In this document: positions 35,655-48,444 of the stretch, in pieces | How positions within the stretch are numbered: the first letter of the stretch is position 1 | How the letters are laid out: each line of letters starts with the position of its first letter | Source of the DNA: Imbricaverruca yamaguchii | Taxonomy: Eukaryota > Arthropoda > Thecostraca > Neoverrucidae | DNA length: 64,000 nucleotides | Reading direction: 5' to 3' | Assembly (NCBI GenBank): GCA_034440575.1 | Contig: JAOTOL010001550.1 | Coordinates: 213,501-277,500 of the forward strand | Position numbers and translations under genes: made by a program | The notes under the pieces: model-generated | The model's input: only the letters and a program-made list of their open reading frames with translations | What the model was told of the DNA's origin: nothing | Database searches by the model: none

Positions 35655-37492
35655 CATGCTTGTCTCAGAATGCAAACGACTGAAACTCCAATAGAGAACT
35701 CCAATAGAGAACTCCAATATGTGCCACATCAAAGCTGAGCCACATGGCGAACATTTGTCAGAATAGTGGAGAATATACAACTCGTCATGTTTGCGAAGCA
35801 TAATCTGTTGGCTGAACAAGGATAGCCGCTTGGTGGTCTTGATCACGAGGGCGGTGGGGAGGTGACAAAATGTGAGTTATGAAACCTCATCGTTCCCGTT
35901 ACTCCCATGTAATTACCTACGTTTATCACACCATCGAGCTGCACATAGGCATACCAGAAATACCAGTCATCACCATTGTCAATTCACAGATGGGTGGTAA
36001 CGATTCGATGTGATACTAGTGATATTTACAGGCAATGGCATGCACAATACAGGCAATGGCATAATACATGCAATGGCATGCCCGATTACATCACCCGGAG
36101 GAAACCACTCGGGAGCAAATAACTCAACATTTTGGTATTTAAAACAAGAGCTGCTGAGTCTCTGATATTCCAACGCAGTCTCATGACTGAAATGCAGTCC
36201 GAAAACAAGCATTCTTTCGGTGCATTAGTTATCTACCTTTGTCAAATTTATTCAGGTCATGCCATCCTGACGACTGCAAAATTAACTACTTGACCAGCAT
36301 AAGGCATTATTAAGGCAGCTAAGTGAGCGAGGAAAAGAGTCGAAAATATGGTGTCAGGCGATGTAGCCTCGCACTTGTGAGTCATGGAAACGTTGTGCTT
36401 AGTATTTACATAACCGAGCCCTTCAAATGTGCATGACTGACCATGGATCTATGATGTAGTTTGATCTATGATATGTTTGACATCTGCCATGCTAGATCTC
36501 TCAATGTATCAATAGAGCATTTTCTCCTCACTTTATGTTGGCACTCAGAGTTCTCAAGTTAAAGTGCTGATGTATTGCTGGCTGGAGTAACTAAGCTAGC
36601 CTCCAAAAGTCTGCGATGCGAAGTTCATGGATAAATGTATATGCATGGAAAATGTAAATACGAGATGTTTCTTTTGAAGAAAAGTTCGAGCACACCGGGG
36701 CAAATAGTGTGATGAAAACTATCTAGAGGAAAAATCCACAGAGCAGGGCCATATTTAACGACACTAAAAACTAAGAAAGTACGAATGTACGACACATCGG
36801 TCATATATTCCTAGGTTATAGTTCCACACGCGATCACACCTACGCATCTACGAAGTCAAAACGAAGAGCTTGGTTTCGTATGTTGGGACAAAATACCCCG
36901 AAGTAAGGCAATTTCGTTTCAGAACCGCCAGTCATTGCATTTTGTGCTACAAAATATTAATAGTCGACGAACAGAAAATGCGTGTGGGTTCCGTTTGGTA
37001 GGTTTATTTGATACATTTTGGGAGGAGATATTTTAGCAGCATGCATTGAATCGCCATCGAAGAATCGTTTGTGCGGTTGGGAGAAGCTGTTTATATGTTT
37101 GTTGATGGTGTTTACCGAAGGCAAAGTTCGATGGGCGTGAACAGTAGGTCGAGATAGTTCAGAGAAGGCATCAACATGCAATTGCTATTAACTCCCCGGA
37201 AATCGATTGCTGAGGAAACCTAATGACGCATGTGCTATCTGTGGAGCACGCAATAATGGGTACCCCGTAGGATTTCAAGCTTAATTTGGGAGATATTTAA
37301 AACCAAATGATATTGAGAGGTGATGTTACTCAAATGCACATTAATCGACATACTTAGCAGCGAATGCTACTTATAATTTCTACCCTTACATACCTATGTA
37401 TAAGTATGTAAGTGTAGGTATATGCTTATGTATAAGTATATAGGTGTAAGCATGCACTTATGCATTACATATATATTTTATATAATTGTATA
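35655..37492. other. AT-rich, no gene seen; minor tandem motifs
   Basis: A 17-21 bp unit with core ACAGGCAATGGCAT is tandem three times at about 36029-36083. Two 32-33 bp TATGTATAAGTAT-type copies lie at about 37393-37458. An ACTCCAATAGAGA duplication lies near 35689-35714. No gene signal. Confidence 0.45.
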
Positions 37493-37516
37493 ATTATAAG
37501 TATATATACTTATAAT
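37493..37516. repeat. Perfect 24-bp palindrome, AT-only except for two G/C pairs
   Basis: A 24-bp self-complementary sequence centred on TATATA, with arms ATTATAAGTATA. It sits in a TA-rich patch and is probably a by-product of that composition. Confidence 0.85.
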
Positions 37517-39396
37517 ATACCCGATGTCACTGATCATGGCTGGAGATCCTGGATGGGTCGGTGGTTCGGGTCCTCTAGGTTGGTGCCCCATTAATGTTAG
37601 TTTGTCATTTTTGCTGGCTCAGTCTGAAAATATGTCCTGAAAATAGGGACCTTGAACCCCACCTCCAAGTTTGCTGAAAGATTTCCGGCCTGGTCACTGA
37701 CCACGGACAAAGGCTTTAAGAAATGCATGGCGAAATGCATGCATAAACTAAGAGGCCTCCGATCTTTGGAACGAGGGGGGAACAGTAACGCAAAATGGTG
37801 CCATGTCAAATCGACAGAATGCTGACACGGATGAAGAAACCATATTGGAATCAAATTCCCCGAACTAAAAGCGTGTAAAATGGCTGCTTATCCTTCCTGT
37901 TCGGAATTAACGGATGTGCAAAGCTCGACTTTGCCAGGTTTTTCATTTGCGTATCCCACACTAAACCCGTACATAGGTAGGCACATACGTTCGCTCTCGC
38001 TAACCTGCCTGAACAATGGCCTGGAATCTCAGACCGCATGCTTTCAAACGTGTAATGAAGACCAACATTACTTTCCGAACACCGTGTGATCAGAATTAGC
38101 TTGGCGATGTCAAGATTGCTCAGTGCAGCAAATTACCTGATACCAACGTACGCTGAAGGCCTCAATTTATACGAAGACGTTCAAAATGACCGACAGCAGG
38201 CTTAAAATGTAGCTGAATTTCTAATTACATATCTATGTATGTATGTATATCACACAACATCCAGCCTTCTGCTTCCGCTGCGACCGCAGTTGACAGAGTT
38301 TACATACAGGTATGATGGCACGCGCCTTCGCTTACAATAACACTGCTGGCGCTTCAAGCAACAAAGGCAAGGATCAACGAAATAACACATAATAATTTGC
38401 TTCATCTATACCATTTGAGATTCAGCACAACAATGGTTGTATCTCCATATGATATCCAATTATACATTAAGAACATTACCTAAAGGTTATTTGTGCAGTT
38501 CATGTGTTTTATATTTTCATTGGCACAAGGAAGTCTATTTGAATAACGCAAGCGTTTCTAGAGACGTTACATCAACAAAGTGTTAGGTCAGCGAAGTTCT
38601 TGTTATCGTCCCAGGAACAACATATTTGACTAAAAAATGGAGCCAACATTCCAAAATGTCATCTTACTGTTGTAAAATGTTGCTGTACCTTCCTTAACTA
38701 TTTCACTCACAAATGAACGTACGCTTACTTGGTCATCTCCGAAAACCGTAACATCTGATATGTTAGCAAAGAACAACGGTTGAATCAAATCTTCTCGCCT
38801 TCCAATACACTTGGACCTGAACGTTAGGATATGCTGTTTTTTAGCTTAGGAAGTGTCGAAAAAATAATCGGATCCCTCCGTGTCCTCTTAACGAAACGAA
38901 TGATATGCATCACCCTGTTAGTGAGATTGTGACGTGCATTGTATGGAACTTCATCCATTAAACTTAGAATCACACCCCGCCATTTCTTACAAATTATTTA
39001 CGGATGCATATATTTTGATCCAGGGAGTGGCATCCATGCAAGGGGCATTATTTCCTCAGAGAAGTGTAGCTGATGGAATAAATTCGCGGGAGAGTACTCA
39101 GACTTCCCCAGGGCCACTACTTTATCTCAGAGTGGCGCCTTAAACTGGAAAATTGCGGAGCTACAGTTGTGTCTTCCCGATGGTGCGCAGTTCTCAGTCC
39201 AATCAGCGATGCCGTTCTTCGAACACAGGGGGAGACTTACGTCCCCGAAGCTGTGCTTTTCTATTCGATTGGCGACAACTCGTACTGCATCGCAGAGTAC
39301 CAGACACATGAGTGGTTGGAACAGCTGAACGCGAACTGTGTCATCGGCAGCGGCGGCTGAATTGGCAATGGTTTTCATAGCGGATGGCCGATGCGA
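37517..39396. other. No gene seen
   Basis: AT-rich unique sequence. Frames up to 96 codons (39127-39417, minus) have no recognised motif. A short (ATGT)n run lies near 38232-38248. Confidence 0.4.
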
Positions 39397-39556
39397 GTGC
39401 GTGCCAATTTTTACCATTTACACTGATATGTGGACGGTGCGTGCCAATTTTTAACACTTACACATGTAGGTGGACGATGCGTGACAATTTTTACCATTTA
39501 CACAGATAGGTGGACGGTGCGTGGCCATTTTTACCATTTGTACAGATAGGTGGATG
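39397..39556. repeat. 40-bp minisatellite, 4 copies
   Basis: Four units of exactly 40 bp have the core GTGCGTGCCAATTTTTACCA, then TTTACA and GTGGACG. Identity between copies is about 85%. Confidence 0.93.
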
Positions 39557-40787
39557 GGCAGGGGCAATGCACACCGATTCCGTTATTTGCGTCAGTGTTC
39601 GCCACAGTCCATGGGTTCGCGGGCTGAGTCCGGGCTGGGTTTGGATCTGCGCCCTGGAATTCGTGATTCCGTGTGCAATGGGCGGGCCCGGGCTGCGTTA
39701 GTCATGGACCTGGACCGGGCCGGGACGAGCCGCAACCAGGGGCATCCAGTGTCGACTGCTGAGGACAGAAGACCGGAACGGCGAATAGAATAGCGAACTC
39801 CGCCCACGGCAAAATTCGGGGGTGGGGGATCTAACAAAGGAAAGCATACCATGGACAGTCTAGGACCGGTCGCGCCTAACACACAATTTTGAGAACTCCG
39901 AGCCCCGAATCACGTACCTCACAGTGCCATACCCGATATTCCGAGTGATTCATCACTTTTTAGTTACTATAAAAATAGGACTGAAACTGTCTCCAGACGA
40001 CAAGCATTATCAGATTTCTGAGGTTTAATATAGGTTGTCCATACCGAACGGGCATGAGCTGGGCTCGGTCCGCAAGTGAACGGGCTGTGCTGGGTATGGG
40101 CCGCTTTTTCGCCAGCTGAGAGTGCGCTCGGATTTTGGTGCATGCAGCAACCCAATGGGCATGGGACTGGCTGGGTTGGTACCTTTTCGGCCTGTGGTAA
40201 CCTCTATTTCGCATACGTGGACAATGCTAGATACACGACTTCATGTGGACGCGGATGAGACGAAGTTCAGCAGCTGGAATAGTACGTAGGAGCATAAAAC
40301 GAACGTCCTGATATACTGCATATGATGTTGCATGGCCACTGACCAGCAATTTCTTCCAATCAGCTTGAGTTGCTTCACGGGACCTGGCATCCCCAACTTC
40401 AACGGAGAAGGCATCCCTTCAAAAGTCGCAGATGTCGGACAGATGATATTGCGTTATGTAAAAATATTAAATGTCCAAAAACACTGCATTCGCTTGAACT
40501 AAATTCTGCCATCAGCTTTCACTTTGAATACAATTTCTTCTTATACTTTGTGGCGCTTTCGAAATAGTCCGCATTGCTCTCTGCGGTTCTATCAGAACAT
40601 GTGGCCGCACTGAAGCATCAAGAAAAACCGCTCTGCTACGGCGGGACCATTTATAATGGCTGACCTGCCCTGGAGAAATGAAGGAGCTGGCATGCAAACT
40701 AAGCACCACCACACAGCCCAAGCAAGTCATTTGCATGCCGTCAGCGTGGCTGCCAGCTACGCTCTGCCTCAGGAGGTGGGGGGGGGG
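39557..40787. other. No recognised gene
   Basis: Unique sequence, GC-richer to about 39880 and AT-rich later. A (G)n run of about 10 bases precedes the next array at about 40780. No recognisable protein. Confidence 0.4.
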
Positions 40788-41080
40788 GGGCACCGCGTCG
40801 CAGACACATATATTAGCAGGGATCACCAGCCTTTGACCAGCACGTGGCCACTGGGTTGGCACCGCGCCACAGACACATATATCAATCTGGCTCAGCAGCA
40901 CGTGACCTGGGGGGCAATACCGATACACAAATACACATATATCGACCGGGGTCAGCAGCGCATGACCTACGGGGTAATGTCGAGCCACAAACGCATACAT
41001 CAGCCGAGGTCAGCAGCACGTGACCTTAGGGACACTATAGAGCCGCAAGCACACATACAGCAACTGGGTCAGCAGCAATT
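40788..41080. repeat. About 60-bp degenerate tandem repeat, about 5 copies
   Basis: Each unit carries GGTCAGCAGCACGTGACC or a variant and CACAAACACATATAT or a variant. Spacing is 58-64 bp and copies are 65-80% alike. Several units keep CACGTG. Frames of 142 and 162 codons across it are artefacts of the array. Confidence 0.82.
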
Positions 41081-41672
41081 GTAGCACGGTGGGTTTTGCT
41101 TTACTTCGCAACACGATAGGAGTTTAGACGTGCATCTCGTGCGTCGGTCCTGCACCCGCAACACGATCCGCGCAAAATGCAAGCAGGTAGCGACAATCAC
41201 CAGATTTTTTTCCACTGGAGTGAAATGTAAATGTAGTTCACTGGCGGGGATTAATATACCTAAAGCAGTCCAGCATTTCTTTCTGCACCTCTCAAGTACC
41301 AATTTACCACCCTCACTAAACAATTGTCTTTTACACCATTTGTCTGCCACCAACCACAAGGGGCACTGCTTTCAAGTCGTGGGTGTGGATGCATCTAATT
41401 ACTGCATTCAGTTTTCAATAATTGCAATGCACTATTTGATATAGGGAAACCGGATTCGTTCCAACAACAGCCCAGAGGGCTCCATGCATGACCAACTACC
41501 ATCTTCTGAGCGCAGAACGTAGGAAGATTATGGCATTAACATCCTGATTAGAGATGATTTGCTCTATATATTAAGAAAATGGGACCACATGCCGAGTATC
41601 CTTTCCTCACAATCGTTGAACTGGAGCATTCTGAATACATTTCGCCCCTGGGTTCGCTCTATATGCATATAT

Positions 41673-41675
<3 letters not shown>
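41081..41675. other. No feature seen
   Basis: Unique sequence. Plus frame 41130-41444 (104 codons) and minus frame 41069-41359 (96 codons) overlap, with no recognised motif. Confidence 0.35.
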
Positions 41676-41747
<72 letters not shown>

Positions 41748-41804
41748 TGCATATATATACGTATTTATATGCATATATATATATATATATATACATACAT
41801 ATAC
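41676..41804. repeat. (TA)n microsatellite, compound
   Basis: A pure (TA)n run of about 65 bp, then ACATATATGCATATATATACGT and a second short (TA)n to about 41792, ending ATACATACATATACAC. Confidence 0.97.
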
Positions 41805-43665
41805 ACAGCAGAACTCATTGCCACCTTCATCACGTGTTTCAAAACAGCATGTTCCTAGAAGTAATCTCCTGCTGGAATTGCCTTTCCCTGAAGGGCACAT
41901 AAGTTACCAATGCAAGGACTCATGTGTTTTCTGGCAGCCCAGGGGTACCCAAGGGTGCTGTGGTGACCGTTGCACCCTCTACCATCTGACCCGTGCCTCA
42001 ACGTCAGTGCCCAGACCCACCCGGCAAAGGTCAGACGATCTTTCTCCACTGATGATGGTGCCCAGGGGAAGATAGAATGAATTGCAATGTCAGGCCTGAT
42101 TGGCGGTGTGTCTCACTGACCGCCTGCCACCACTGGAGAGGGGTAGCTGGAGGGGCTACCGTGGTTACCACTAGAGAGTGGTAGCAGGGAGGTTGGTTAC
42201 TACTGGAGAGAGGCAGCAGGAAGGACCACCATGGGCGTCATCGGCTAAGCCCAGGGAAAGTAGAGCTCGAAGAGCAATCACATCAGTAGGATGGCCAAGA
42301 TAACGGGCAAGATAACGTGCCGCTCAACATGCACTATTCGTTTCGAATAGGCAATATCATGTGCGCATTTCCAGGTCGACCCGATCGTGCTTACTGGTAG
42401 AATAGATGAAGAAGAAGTCAGATTGTGTCTCATTCACCCATGTGATGGGCATAGGGTGACAGTCGTCATATTTTTTAGAGTCATTTCTCCTCGCTCAGGA
42501 ATATATGCCAAGGACAGCAAAACACAGCATGCAATACACATTATATCCTCGTGTACTTAAGTTCCATAAATGTGCAAATTCCAAAAGTGCAATTTTCCTT
42601 TACCAATTTCACTCTGCTACGGCTTGCGCAGTTATGGTTGGCAGCAGAGGTGCGAATATGGGGGCGCGTGAGGCGGTTGCCGAGATGAGGTGTTCGTCCT
42701 AGTCTCGTCTAGACAAGTTGTGTGCGAATCTTACATACGGGAGTCAGTTGCACGCGGTGGCGGTCCACGCTAATGGGACTAGCTCTGGTCTAGTGTTCCA
42801 TTTTAATAGGACTCCCTCTGAGTGATGACATCATCAATGTCAGATAATTCTAGTCGTGGTGATTGCATCTTTCATCACTGTCGCGATATATCTCCATCGC
42901 GCTGCCGTTTCCGTCGGACTGCGATTGCCAGAACCCCAACATCAAACACCGTGAAGTATTCGATATCGGCAGGAAATTTTCCGGTCACATCACGTCTTAT
43001 GGACAGCTTATGCGAACCCAATTCACCACGTGCTAAAAAGAGAGTCGAACGTGTTCGTGACAAGAACCTGGGACGAAATGTGTTGGGTGTACATGTGTGT
43101 GTGTGTCGGGGGAAGGATGTGTGTACGTGTACGGATCGTTCCTCGTGCATTATGTGCGGTGTTGCAACTTCTCCTTTTCATCCAATTATCTCCGAGATTG
43201 CCTGCAATGCAAATGTGCAGCAGCTACGTAATCCGTCCATTGGATGCATCCGCACACGCCCGATTCCGGCATATTTACTTCCATCAATGCCGGCGGAGCA
43301 CATTGCCGGCAGCAAACCATGGTGTAATACCTGGGTTCAAGTATTGACCTGGTCCGCGACACAGTTGTCATGGCAACTGTCTGTGATGCCTGCATGCTTT
43401 TCAGAGCAAATCAATGCTGCCTACACCTGCTGGATAGGCAATAACTGTCGGCCCGGGGACTAAACGACAATAACGCAATAGAGCACCGGGGGCCTTGCAG
43501 ATATCGAGCCTCAATGAAGAACTGAGAGCTCCGGTCAAAAAGTTCCACCACTGGTGGAGCGATGGTGGTGAAATAACTATGTAAGGTAGCTCCCCCGATA
43601 CTGTAATCGCATTTTACATATCGTTGAGCGACTGACATTTGAACAACCATGCGGGTTCGATGGAG
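41805..43665. other. No recognised gene; one 213-codon frame
   Basis: A degenerate unit of about 33 bp (CCACTGGAGAGGGGTAGC and variants) repeats three times at about 42131-42232. The plus frame 42822-43463 is the longest non-repeat, non-GC-island frame in the window. Its product is Cys- and Ser-rich with no recognised domain and crosses a (GT)-rich patch. About 0.4 frames of this length are expected by chance in 64 kb. Confidence 0.35.
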
Positions 43666-43848
43666 CTCAGAGTTAAGCGAGAAATAGCGCCGTAGCATAC
43701 AGCACCGTGATGAGGAAGCAAGGGCCACATACATGGCGGCTTTTGTTAGCCAGATGTTGGTCTGTTAGAACACGGCATATCCATTTGCTGAGGAATTTTC
43801 CTGCCAAACGTTTGCCGCATGAATATTGGAGAGCACCGTCAATCACAG
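43666..43848 (-). repeat. Dispersed repeat, copy B
   Basis: The second copy of the roughly 180-bp repeat at 33271-33452, about 85% identical in the same orientation, with homology ending sharply at both sides. The minus-strand frame lacks the start codon (ATT) and has a one-base insertion relative to copy A. The stop and the hydrophobic block are kept, so any peptide function is broken here. Confidence 0.85.
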
Positions 43849-43938
43849 AATGATTAGCATGGTATAAATTATCACGGGGCATGCTCGGAAACCCCGGAAA
43901 ACACCCATCAGCCTAGAATTGATTAAAGAATACTTGCA

Positions 43939-43985
<47 letters not shown>
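43939..43985. repeat. (GT)n microsatellite
   Basis: About 22 perfect GT repeats on the plus strand. Confidence 0.97.
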
Positions 43986-43986
<1 letters not shown>

Positions 43987-45299
43987 GTGCTTGGCCAGCC
44001 TGCCACGGTGTTGGTGATGTCGGTTTTTGTTGTGTGTCACGTTAAGGGTATGGCTTTGCAAGGCTTAGTGGTAGGACAGTGCAGAGCAAGGAGTAGTGAG
44101 TTAAGGATAGTAGACAAGAAAGGAATAGCATAGTTGGCTTGAGGAGAGCGACGAGAAGCGTAGTTGAATGGTGTCTTGAACATAAACGAGGAGAAATCAA
44201 CAGAGCTGAGATGAGTTCCTGGTCTTGAGTTCTAGAGTTGTCGACATGTTGACAGATTGTCAAGTACCAAGTAGTTGCCAGTCCGGACGGCGCCGGTTTG
44301 GAATACAAGGTGTACGCATGAGAGGGTGTGAGAGGTGTGTATGAGAGGATGGGATGGGAACGGGTCATCGCCACATTTAGCTCGAACATTAAAAAAACAT
44401 CACCTATACTTTTTGGAACGTTACTTTTTGCTTCCTTCTTTTAGGGACTGCTTCTAGTGGCGTCCAGCCGACGTGACCTGACGTGATGCTATTGCGACGA
44501 ACCTTCAATGCAGCATCCTATCCAGCACGGTGCCTTCAAATTGGCGTCCGATCCGAGGCTATCGATTTCAATTATAATTTCATTCCTGAACAAAATATTG
44601 CTATAAATATACGCAGCAATCTGACTATTCCTGTTCCCTGTTTCATCATGCTTAACATAGCTGCATAGTTTGGCTGGTATTTACTTAAGTCGTATTCGTC
44701 ACCGAATATCCAGATTATTTGCAAGCAGAATAACATAATTATGTAGTCGTGCTTGTTGACATTTGGCTCCAGCGTCGGCTTATTTGATTAATTATTGGCC
44801 TCATCAGAGCGCATAGTTCAATTGAATGATGTTCAAAGCTTACCTTCAAAAAACATAAATATAGAGATGTAGCAGCAAGTATCGCCAATGTAGACCAATG
44901 CCATAGCCTTCTCATGACATAGGCAATGACGTAGGCAAGATGGCATGGAACTAACGAGGCATGATGCAGTTGGACATCCTCACACACTGCACTCTCGAGA
45001 CGTGCCCAGGTAGTCCCCAGGGGAACAAATAGCCAGACACAGCAAATAAATCCACCGGTACAACTATTTGGTTGAAAACGGTGTGTCATTAGTTCGAGAT
45101 AGAGTGGCATGTGACGCGAGTTCTTCCAGTCGCTGCACAACGACAAAGAGCGGCGGCCGAACCTGCCTCGTGGCGGGCACCACGTGTGACATCGGCGCCA
45201 GCGTCACCTGTCACAGCGTCACCTGGGCGTCACGCGATCGTCACTCACCACAATCGCCCGCCACACCGGATACGCAAGCTGGCCGCACCGTCACACCGC
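43986..45299. other. No recognised gene; GC-rich end
   Basis: Unique sequence. From about 45100 it becomes CpG-rich with several CACGTG-like and GTCAC words (for example CACCACGTGTGACATCGGCG) that lead into the 50-bp array. The 135-codon minus frame 44739-45146 is unrecognised. Confidence 0.4.
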
Positions 45300-45942
45300 C
45301 CGGCACGTGAGGGCGTCGCGTGTCGGGTCTCACACACTGTCCGACACGTGAGGTGTCGCTGGGTGTCACGTGTCAGTTATCACACACCGCCCGACACGTG
45401 AGGTGTCGCTGGGTGTCACGTGTCAGTTATCACACACCGCCCGACACGTGAGGTGTCGCTGGGTGTCACGTGTCAGTTATCACACACCGCCCGACACGTG
45501 AGGTGTCGCTGGGTGTCACGTGTCAGTTATCACACACCGCCCGACACGTGAGGTGTCGCTGGGTGTCACGTGTCAGTTATCACACACCGCCCGACACGTG
45601 AGGTGTCGCTGGGTGTCACGTGTCGGTTATCACACACCGCCCGACACGTGAGGTGTCGCTGGGTGTCACGTGTCAGCTATCGCACACCGCCCGACACGTG
45701 ATGTGTCTCTGGATGTCATGTGTGGATTCTCTCACACTGCCAGACACGTGGGGTGTCACTTGGTGTCACATGTCAGTTCTCACACACTGTGGCCGACACG
45801 TGAGGTGTCTCTGGATGTCATGTGTGGATTCTCTCACACTGCCAGACACGTGGGGTGTCACTTGGTGTCACATGTCAGTTCTCACACACTGTGGCCGACA
45901 CATGAGGTGTCTCTGGTTGTCACGTGTCGGTTCTCACACACG
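45300..45942. repeat. 50-bp minisatellite, about 13 copies, two CACGTG per unit
   Basis: The unit is CCGACACGTGAGGTGTCGCT plus GGGTGTCACGTGTCAGTTAT plus CACACACCGC, 50 bp. The seven central copies (about 45341-45690) are almost identical and the later ones diverge, with some units 3 bp longer. Each standard unit has two perfect CACGTG palindromes, in GACACGTGAGGTGTC and GTGTCACGTGTC contexts. CACGTG is the E-box of bHLH factors. Frames of up to 123 codons are artefacts. Confidence 0.96.
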
Positions 45943-46412
45943 GCTCAGCTCCTCTGGCGATGTGTCCGTGCCGACCAATCGATATGACTGAACTGAAACC
46001 AGAGCAGAAATCTGAGGTAGGGAAAGCCGAGCTTAGCAAATATTCAAATATGCCTCGCTTCGTCTCGCCTCCGCAGATTCCTTTGAACATTCCGTCGCCT
46101 CCGCCGATCTGAAAACTCGCGCGCGATCTCGACTTCAGGCCCAGTAAACAGATGAGACTACGCCCGGCGAGCCGGGGAATTCGATTGGGTGCTTACCATC
46201 AACATCATGCGCCCCGCGAAGTCGGCAGATCGCAACCTATTGGTGCCGCCGACCTCCAATCGCTGGTGCCGCGATCGCTTTCAAAATGCCATCAGGCCGC
46301 GCTCGACCTGTCAGCGCTCATGAAAAATCACGGCGGTGCGGGCTGGAGCGGCGGCCCGGTCGGCCTCCCATTGGGCGGGCTGCCGCCTCGGCCGTCGACG
46401 GGAGCTGCCGTC
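45943..46412. other. GC-rich spacer between two arrays
   Basis: Unique, CpG-rich sequence. The long frames that start here (46152, 46286, 46336) run on into the 35-bp array only because that array lacks stops. The unique N-terminal part has no recognised domain. Confidence 0.4.
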
Positions 46413-47580
46413 GCCGACACCTCACTACCGACCATATTCAGTTTCGGTCCGACGCCACACTACCGACCATATTCAGTTTCGGTCCGACGCCACACTACCG
46501 GCCATATTCAGTTTCGGTCCGACGCCACACTACAGGCCATGTTCAGTTTCGGTCCGACGCCATACTACCGGCCATATTCAGTTTCGGTCCGACACCATAC
46601 TACAGGCCATATTCAGTTTCGGTCCGACGCCATACTACCGGCCATATTCAGTTTCGGTTCGACGCCACACTACCGGCAATATTCAGTTTTGGTCCGACAC
46701 CATACTACAGGCCATATTCAGTTTCGGTCCGACGCCATACTACCGGCCATATTCAGTTTCGGTCCGACACCATACTACCGGCCATATTCAGTTTTGGTCC
46801 GACACCATACTACAGGCCATATTCAGTTTCGGTCCGACGCCACACTACAGGCCATGTTCAGTTTCGGTCCGACGCCACACTACCGGCCATATTCAGTTTT
46901 GGTCCGACACCATACTACCGGCCATATTCAGTTTCGGTTCGACGCCACACTACCGGCAATATTCAGTTTCGGTCCGACACCATACTACAGGCCATATTCA
47001 GTTTCGGTCCGACACCATACTACCGGCCATATTCAGTTTTGGTCCGACACCATACTACCGGCCATATTCAGTTTTGGTCCGACACCATACTACAGGCCAT
47101 ATTCAGTTTCGGTCCGACGCCACACTACAGGCCATATTCAGTTTCGGTTCGACGCCATACTACAGGCCATATTCAGTTTCGGTCCGACGCCACACTACAG
47201 GCCATGTTCAGTTTCGGTCCGACGCCATACTACCGGCAATATTCAGTTTCGGTTCGACGCCACACTACCGGCAATATTCAGTTTTGGTCCGACACCACAC
47301 TACAGGCCATGTTCAGTTTCGGTTCGACGCCACACTACCGGCAATATTCAGTTTCGGTTCGACGCCACACTACCGGCAATATTCAGTTTCGGTTCGACGC
47401 CACACTACCGGCAATATTCAGTTTCGGTTCGACGCCACACTACCGGCAATATTCAGTTTCGGTCCGACACCATACTACAGGCCAAGTTCAGTTTCGGTCC
47501 GACACCACACTGTCGAGCAGATACACCATACCACAAGCCATATTCAGTTACAGTCTGACGCCACACTGTCAGCCATATTT
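46413..47580. repeat. 35-bp minisatellite, about 33 copies
   Basis: Units of 35 bp read GCCATATTCAGTTTCGGTCC plus GACGCCACACTACCG. Variants (CGG/TGG, TCC/TTC, ACGCCAC/ACACCAT, CCGGC/CAGGC) are shuffled along the array. No plus-strand frame has a stop. As 35 is not a multiple of 3, each frame cycles through the unit every 105 bp, giving three overlapping frames of 444-468 codons with the same tripled peptide. That marks them as artefacts. Most units contain CCATATT, matching the YY1 core (CCATNTT). Confidence 0.96.
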
Positions 47581-48444
47581 AGATATGATTCGGTTTCGTC
47601 CCGGTGCTGTGCTGACTTAGAATCTTGGTCGGCCATGCAACACAATATGTTATTTGACTTGCCAGTGCAAGGCGACTCAGTAGCTCTGTTCTTGTACATA
47701 TTACAAACCAATCATGGGACTCGGAGCTGGCTTTGATAGCCAAAAAGCTCAAGCACACTTAAATTTGACCACAATTTCCTTGGTGCTTTATGATCGGAGA
47801 AAATTATCCTATATATGTAGGTCACGGCCGAATTCGGAAAGTTTCCAATTGTTTCTTGCTTTAAGTCCGATCTAAAGCGTGGCTGGGAAGTCAGCTAAAG
47901 AACAGCAGTTGCAGCTAAGGTACCACTCGCAATATCCCATCACAGGGCAGCGAACTCCCTTCGGAACCCATCCTCCTCACTCCTCTAATTGGAATGTTGT
48001 CAACGGGCTGGTTGGCATGGGGCAAACACCAACCAGAGGCAAATAAGGACCAAAACAAAAAGTTGGAGCCGAAAAGTCGCAGCCGAAGCTTTGCGTATCA
48101 GGTGGCTTTCTCAGTAGCACAATCTTTTTTATGCAGACCTACTACCTTTGCCAACAGAATTGTCTCTGGTCTAGTAAGAAAACGCGGGCAGTCGTGCTAG
48201 TGCCCATTTTCTGGGTTGGTCGTCAGAGAGGTAATTGACTACATGTCTGCCAACTCGAGCAAACATTGAGGCAATGAAAGTACAGTTTTCGGCCTGTATT
48301 TAAAAAGTAAACAATCAATCACTGATACTTAAAACGGCAAATCCAACAATCGACTCCAGACATTCAAAGTAGTGAAACGAACAATGAATTTCGGTTGTTT
48401 AAAATAGTAAAAGGAAAACGTCTATCGGTTCAAATAGCGAATTG
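47581..48444. other. No feature seen
   Basis: Unique sequence, AT-rich after about 48230, with no recognised gene. Confidence 0.4.

Noticed and set aside
42822..43463. 213-codon plus-strand frame as a gene
   Set aside because: No recognisable domain. It spans a GT-rich simple tract, and roughly 0.4 frames of this length are expected by chance in 64 kb.
43650..43690. A 5S rRNA-derived SINE, from the GAGTTAAGC word near the dispersed repeat
   Set aside because: Similarity to the 5S internal promoter is limited to about ten bases and does not extend.
46152..47736. Three overlapping frames of 444-468 codons that look like a repeat protein
   Set aside because: They are produced by a stop-free 35-bp tandem array and show the same repeat in all three frames. 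No unique domain flanks it.
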